Positions 59,330-64,000 of a stretch of DNA of 64,000 bases are shown piece after piece. The DNA is from Armillaria gallica (Eukaryota > Basidiomycota > Agaricomycetes > Agaricales > Physalacriaceae): the NCBI GenBank assembly GCA_037576215.1, contig JBANDB010000003.1, forward strand, positions 434,001 to 498,000, read 5' to 3'. Numbering within the stretch: the first letter of the stretch is position 1; the number at the start of each line of letters is the position of its first letter. The notes beneath the pieces are model-generated. The model saw nothing but the letters and a program-made list of their open reading frames with translations. It did no database searches and was not told the DNA's origin. The position numbers were made by a program, and so were the translations under genes.

Positions 59330-61241
59330 ATGAGTCGACAGCGACGGGCGTCAAGAGTAAGCATGGCTTCCACTGCACCGTGAAACAGAAGTTACTAGCC
59401 TATCTTTTATCTATAGTTTCATGATCTGCCGAGCACCATCGCCAGAATCAATGAATTCGCATCCGAATCGCTGACCGCGATACACAAAGACATCCTGCCC
59501 AGATATCTGGAGACCTTTCGATATCATCTCTCCACTGACAAGATCCCTTCCCTCAATGACACCGATGCTGATCTATCGACCGTTCGAGCCTGTTTGGTAG
59601 CATTTACCAATGGGTTATTGATCCTGGAAATGCAAGAGAAAGGAGAAAATATTCAGCGTCCAGGGATCTGGGAAGGAGTCATCTCTATGTGGAAACCTGT
59701 CTACTCCTGGGCTCTTTATTTCTTTCAATCATCCAACATCCATTCAGGCAATGCTAGTGTTGTGCAGGAAGAGAATGTCGCATCCGTCACCATGCTGCTT
59801 GCTCAGATGTCTGCACATACAGAGATCGCCCATATCTTCATATCTAACGTGGCATTCCTCGAGACAGTTTGCAAGTTATGGATTTTTCTCGGTCGTAGCT
59901 GTGAACATCCAGCTTATCCTGCCTTCAGGAAACTCATGCATAGGCTACTCTTCGGAGCGCAAAAAGATCCGTCATTATCCACAACCCTGCGGCCCGTCCT
60001 ATTCCGTAACCCCGAGCAGGTGTCTAAAGTCGTGTTACGATCCCTCATTACAGAAATCCAGCGGCAGCCCACAAACTTCGAATACCTCTTGGATGCCCTT
60101 ACCTCATTTCCGGTATTTTCTGAGGCCTCCGACGATGTTCAGAACGATTTGTATGCACATTCGGCGCCGTGGCTATGTCGTGCCATTCGCCTCATCGTAT
60201 CCCGGCGTGAACCTTACTCCCCGTTTGATGTCGCACCCGCCATCCTCTGTCTCGACATCGGCTTCGAAGCGGTGCACAGCTGCTGCTGGTCCTTCATTTA
60301 TACCTCGGTCACCGCATGTGACCACCAGCTGCTCGAATCCATTCTGAAAGTTGATCGTTTCGTCCGTATCAATCAAATAGAGCCCGGAAAGGTCAAATTC
60401 TATGATAAGATCATAGAAGTGTTGACATTGGCAATGGTTAACACCGTATATCGCTCATTCCTGCGCAGAGTGCGCTGGGCAATGGCTCATGCGACTAAAC
60501 TTGAACCTGACCTTGATATGGACGGGCCGATCGCCAATCACTGGTTTCGGTTGAAAGAGGTTGCTACCGAGCACGAGATTGCCAAACAGAGATACGATAT
60601 TAAACACGACAAGGGCCTTCGTTTGTGCGATAATAACAAGGCGAGTAAGCTCATTTCCCAGATGTTGGCGTTAAACGCGTTTGAATCCGTAGTGTCCCAA
60701 AACGTCGCACGAACCTTCCCGACGGTGCAGTGGTTGCTGGGTTTCATTTTATTGCTCCGAACAATGCCAGAGACTCCACTGGGTTGGAGATCACAGGAAA
60801 GCATGTAAGGACATACAAAAGAGTCGAAAGAGTAGGTACTCCTTCCTTCCGGCGTGATATTTTTCTGATATGCTTACAGTGGGTGGTACGCATGATACTT
60901 GTGCCAGGGATCGCCACCTACAAGAAGAATGGACCAAAATCAAGGTCCGCCAGAACCTTTGCCACTTGGTCAATATGCGCAAGGAGGATATATTGAAGAA
61001 TGCCGCAGCGGAGAATTACCCTACTGTCGTTGCGGTGAACTTTTGCCATGAGGAGGGAGTGAGGATGAGTAGTATTCCCCTGGACGAGGCGCGTGATGTT
61101 ATGGGACAAGTTGATTGGGATATGTATACGAGGAATGGCGACAAGGTTATAATTCTCACGGAGGTACCCTATGGGAGGGATTTCCTTTCGCATACAATTT
61201 ATCCACTCCGTGCATGTGGTATTCCACGACGCACAGATTAG
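59330..61241 (+). CDS. MYND-finger protein with GC-AG intron
   Basis: The start MSRQRRASR is joined by an intron to FHDLPSTIARINEFASESLT. One very long exon (about 59410-60632) encodes a helical repeat-like region (SWALYFFQSSNIH, KLWIFLGRSCEHPAYPAF, SFIYTSVTACDHQLLESIL, VYRSFLRRVRWAMAHA). The MYND finger only appears if a 53-base intron with a GC donor (AAG|GCGAGT ... GTAG) is removed: it then reads LRLCDNNK|CPKT, then SRRCSGCWVSFYCSEQCQ, LHW and DHRKAC, giving all eight ligands. A further intron (donor GTAGGT) precedes GGTHDTCARDRHLQEEW. The end is PLRACGIPRRTD at TAG 61239-61241. It is the intact relative of the 50-51 kb relic. Confidence 0.85.
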
Positions 61242-61671
61242 AGGTTCGGCTTGTACGTGCTTTCGTAGAGAACATTTAACTGTATTCCCATACCTTGGTA
61301 GTTGTACACTGACGAATTACATATCATCATCAATGAGCATGGATACCTGTGAGACTAGTAATTGTAGCATAATTACAAATGTACCAGCTCGCACGATGTT
61401 CATCCTTGATCGAGAAGGCTCAATAAATTACCTGACCTAGGTTTGATCTCGCATTTTAGCTTATCAGGTGCTCTTTGGTATACACACAGAATGAGTGCCA
61501 GAGGAATCTGGAAAAGAGACCGTAAGCATACCTTTACACGGAATTATTATACCGCACTAGGACATCCCTTTCACCCGGCTTCCTGATATCCAAAGCGGCG
61601 AGCATCAAGGCAATGAGCAGCCATATGGAAGACGCCGACAGATTTTTTGATAATCGTAACTCATATATGAA
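61242..61671. other. Intergenic; possible further dynamin remnants
   Basis: No complete gene. A segment near 61530-61560 reads FTRNYYTAL, reminiscent of the stretch preceding the dynamin GED, but it is not joined to the fragment at 61672 by an open frame. Confidence 0.3.
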
Positions 61672-61887
61672 CTAGTCGCGTACAAACGAATCGCCGATAA
61701 CATCCCGCTAGCGGAGAATCATGATATTATTCGAGGGTTCGACAAGGGTTTGCTTGGATTGTTATACGAAAGACTGTGTATCCTTGGAGAGAATGGGGAA
61801 AGAATTTTCTCGGAGCTCGCACAGGAGAATCCGCTGATAGCGGGCCGTCGGGAACAGCTGATAAAGAAATTAGAGCGCGAGCGATGA
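61672..61887 (+). pseudogene. Orphan dynamin GED fragment
   Basis: A 71-codon plus-strand frame LVAYKRIADNIPLAENHD...GLLGLLYERLCILGE, then ELAQENPLIAGRREQLIKKL ending ERER, closely follows the plan of the C-terminal GTPase effector domain of dynamin/Vps1/Mx-type proteins (K-R-x-x-D-N-x-P; E-N-P-x-x-A-x-R-R). No GTPase domain, middle domain or PH domain is found in the preceding kilobases, where the MYND gene lies instead. It is therefore a detached remnant of a dynamin-like gene. The minus-strand frame at 61870-62445 overlaps its last bases. Confidence 0.55.
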
Positions 61888-62445
61888 GAGCTCGTGACGG
61901 TCGGAGATATCTACGTAGAGGCCGTATTTGTTTTCGCACAGCTTAATCCAATCGTCTGTATTCCTACGTCTCCCATCAGGATGTGCACGAAGTAGCAAAT
62001 TCCAGGCCAGTTTAAGAGCGTCCCAGATATCATCGCAGTGCATACCCAGCCTGGACGCAGTCTTGCAAAACGCAATAATCCCGACGCCCACATCATCCAA
62101 CTCCCTCTCGGTCTTCGTCTGTATCATCAACAAAACGGTGGGACCCCAGTTGGCCGAGGCAATCTTCGGCTGTCTCAGGTCCTCTTCTGTTATCCCCACG
62201 ATTGCAACCCCGAGAAGGGAACCCACGATAGGGGAAACTTCGTGAGTGTAGATATAGCGGACCAGGTCAATGGAATGTTCAGGCTTGAACATGCTAATCC
62301 TAGTTATCCGTTCCACGTGGATAGGACATACAGCGCGAAAGATGAAACAGCGAAGTCGAATATTAGATACTGGCGGGGTGGAGGGGGAAATGAAACGAGT
62401 TCGCAAGGTGATATGGTACGTCGGCACTTTGTACTTATTCAGCAC
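61870..62445 (-). CDS. Unrecognised protein
   Basis: A minus-strand frame of up to 191 residues. The stretch from MFKPEHSIDLVRYIYTHE (62292) through VAIVGITEEDLRQPKIASAN to GLYVDISDRHELSSLAL has protein-like composition and hydrophobic periodicity. The N-terminal 50 residues (MLNKYKVPTYH...) are less convincing, so the internal start or a spliced first exon is likely. No family recognised. Confidence 0.4.
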   Translation of the reverse strand: MLNKYKVPTYHITLRTRFISPSTPPVSNIRLRCFIFRAVCPIHVERITRISMFKPEHSIDLVRYIYTHEVSPIVGSLLGVAIVGITEEDLRQPKIASANWGPTVLLMIQTKTERELDDVGVGIIAFCKTASRLGMHCDDIWDALKLAWNLLLRAHPDGRRRNTDDWIKLCENKYGLYVDISDRHELSSLAL

Positions 62446-62829
62446 GTACTCAGTGGAGAGATGTTGCTGAGGAGGATAGAGGCTAACAGATGAGGATAAG
62501 TATGAAAATCTCTATCAGCTGCTGAGCGTACATACGCCAGGGATATCTCAGAAAGCTTGGATAGGGGAATATTGCATCTCGTCAATCTGATCTCGATTTT
62601 ATTGTGGATGCGTCGTATTGCGACACTGCTCAGCGTTGGGCGAAGAAATCGCTTCGACAGCTCCGAGTTGTTTAAATGAGATCCTTGGAGGGTCCTGGGG
62701 TATTTCATGATGATAGCGAGAGGAAAGGAGGGTACAGCACGTGCGACTGAAACAAGGGAGAAACAGTACTGGCGGTCTCATGAACTGGGGACAGAGGAAA
62801 TCTACAAGTATGCTTCATCTGCAAATGCA
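62446..62829. other. Intergenic
   Basis: Spacer between two minus-strand frames; no motif or repeat seen. Confidence 0.35.
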
Positions 62830-64000
62830 TTAGTATGCCACAGATACCCACCATACAACGAGAGACCGACCTCCTCGACCCAAAATTACATCAACTCGAG
62901 GATCAGTAAACTGGCTTTGGATGGCCCGGATCACTGCGGCAACTCCCGTCGCCACCCACGCCGCATTCACCTCTATGACCAGCGCCGTCAAAGCAGGGAA
63001 TCTGCGCTCAGACAAAAGGCCGTCCAAGCGCTTCCACACGGCGCAACCACTCACACCAACGCCAAGCGTGATACAAAAGGTGATATGCTCAATCGTGTCG
63101 CACTGTCTGAGATTCCTGATCCACCACTGGAGCAGGGGCTGGTCGACGGCGCCACCAAAATTGGAGTGGTAGTCCCATATGTGTACGGTGAGGGTTCGTA
63201 ACCTTGAGAGTCGGAGGTGGTCAGAGGACTCGAGCTGGTTTGATACTGCATAGATAATGTCATGGATAACAGCGATAGAGAAGAGACGGTCATACACGTA
63301 CAATTGGTGCTCCATGGCATGTGCGAGGCGATAAGGTTTTGCAGGGGACAGAGTCCTTCACTGAGCAGGTCTTGCAAGCGGTGTATATCTGTCATGGTGA
63401 GCAGCAGCACATCGAGAGTATGGATGTGTCTCGGCGACAGGAAGGATGTGTCGTTCCAAAAGAGTTCAGGTGGGACGGCCGAATCATGGACAGTCAGATT
63501 CGTTACATATGGCGCAGACTGCTCGCCTTGCTCGAGACTTCCAGCGACATCTGTGTGGTGTAGCTCGACGGTGTGGAGGCTGGCATGAGACCCGGAAACG
63601 AGGAAGAACAAGTCGGAAGAGTTGATACCTGTTACAGAGTGAAACCTGATGTACTGGAAGGCATGCGAAGAAAGGGCCACCCGCACGTCTTGGGGCAGCA
63701 ATGGCCAATCAACGTGAATGAGCTCTATTGTTCGTAACTGGGAGAACAACGACATGACATCAACAAAGTGCTTGGTGCCTCGCATTTTTCTAATGTCCCC
63801 GCCACTGTCAAAGACCAAAGTCTCGACTTGGGCAGGTATGTGAGGAGACTCCATGCACATGTTGTGAAACTTGTGAAAGTGTCGGAAATTATCGAAGTGT
63901 AATTCACGAAAAAGGTGAACTCGAGTTCGACGGAGGAAGGAGCGACAGACAAGAGAGGAGGTCTTGAGGGATTGAGAGTCGTCGATTAAGAAATCGAGGA
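62830..64000 (-). CDS. F-box protein, 5' end beyond window
   Basis: Second member of the F-box family seen at 56208. The visible N-terminal part LDFLIDDSQSLKTSSLVCRS, then RTRVHLFRELHFDN, is the second half of an F-box, so the first residues lie past base 64000. Leucine-rich segments follow (FSQLRTIELIHVDW, YIRFHSVTGINSSDLFF). An intron whose donor follows AATTGTAC and whose acceptor is CTCAAG joins to LRTLTVHIWDYHSNFGG, and the protein ends VVWWVSVAY. The intron occupies the same place as in the 56 kb gene. Several other open frames over this stretch are shadows. Confidence 0.7.

Overview
The window reads as nuclear DNA of a filamentous basidiomycete, most likely an Agaricomycete (mushroom or wood/litter decayer). 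Genes are split by many introns of about 45-65 bases with GT...AG borders. The families present are ones that are expanded in that class: laccases, a GMC oxidoreductase, a P450, DUF6534-type and related multi-pass membrane proteins, F-box/leucine-rich proteins, MYND-finger proteins, a G-protein alpha subunit and a secreted DUF1524 nuclease. No operons, CRISPR arrays or bacterial features are present. All assignments come from reading motifs and splice sites by eye.

Layout. 1.6-7.8 kb: alpha/beta hydrolase (+), an unrecognised CxxC protein (-), a secreted DUF1524 HNH-type nuclease (+) and a small gene with an in-frame TAG. 8.0-8.5 kb: tRNA-Ser(AGA) followed by a terminal-inverted-repeat element. 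9.5-12.2 kb: GMC oxidoreductase with frame lesions. 12.4-18.5 kb: two multi-pass membrane proteins flanking a tiny Cys-rich protein. 19.3-22.7 kb: a second alpha/beta hydrolase and a MYND protein. 22.9-23.5 kb: tRNA-Ala and tRNA-Ser with a decayed copy of the element between them. 23.9-31.1 kb: Gfo/Idh oxidoreductase, GH1 beta-glucosidase, tRNA-Ala plus a second full element, and a type-B carboxylesterase. 31.4-41.7 kb: an intact laccase, an F-box relic, a medium-chain dehydrogenase and a broken laccase. 43.8-49.1 kb: a CACTA-like miniature element, a P450 and a G-alpha gene. 50-64 kb: a MYND-family relic, a zinc-ribbon-like protein, an MFS transporter, an Asp/Glu racemase-family protein, an F-box gene, an intact MYND gene, an orphan dynamin GED fragment and an F-box gene cut by the window edge.

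Functionally, the middle of the window groups genes that fit plant-biomass use: laccases, beta-glucosidase, carboxylesterase, GMC oxidase, P450, dehydrogenase and an organic-anion-type transporter. There is no evidence that they are co-regulated, beyond two laccases sharing a core-promoter word. The ends hold fast-evolving regulatory or scaffold families (F-box, MYND, G-alpha).

The most interesting signal is a miniature element family. Three copies each lie 61-73 bases beyond the 3' end of a tRNA gene, in the same orientation relative to the tRNA. Several genes carry frameshifts or stops (GMC oxidase, second laccase, one F-box gene, one MYND gene, the gene at 7.3 kb, possibly the nuclease). 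These are either real pseudogenes or residual assembly errors; raw reads would decide.
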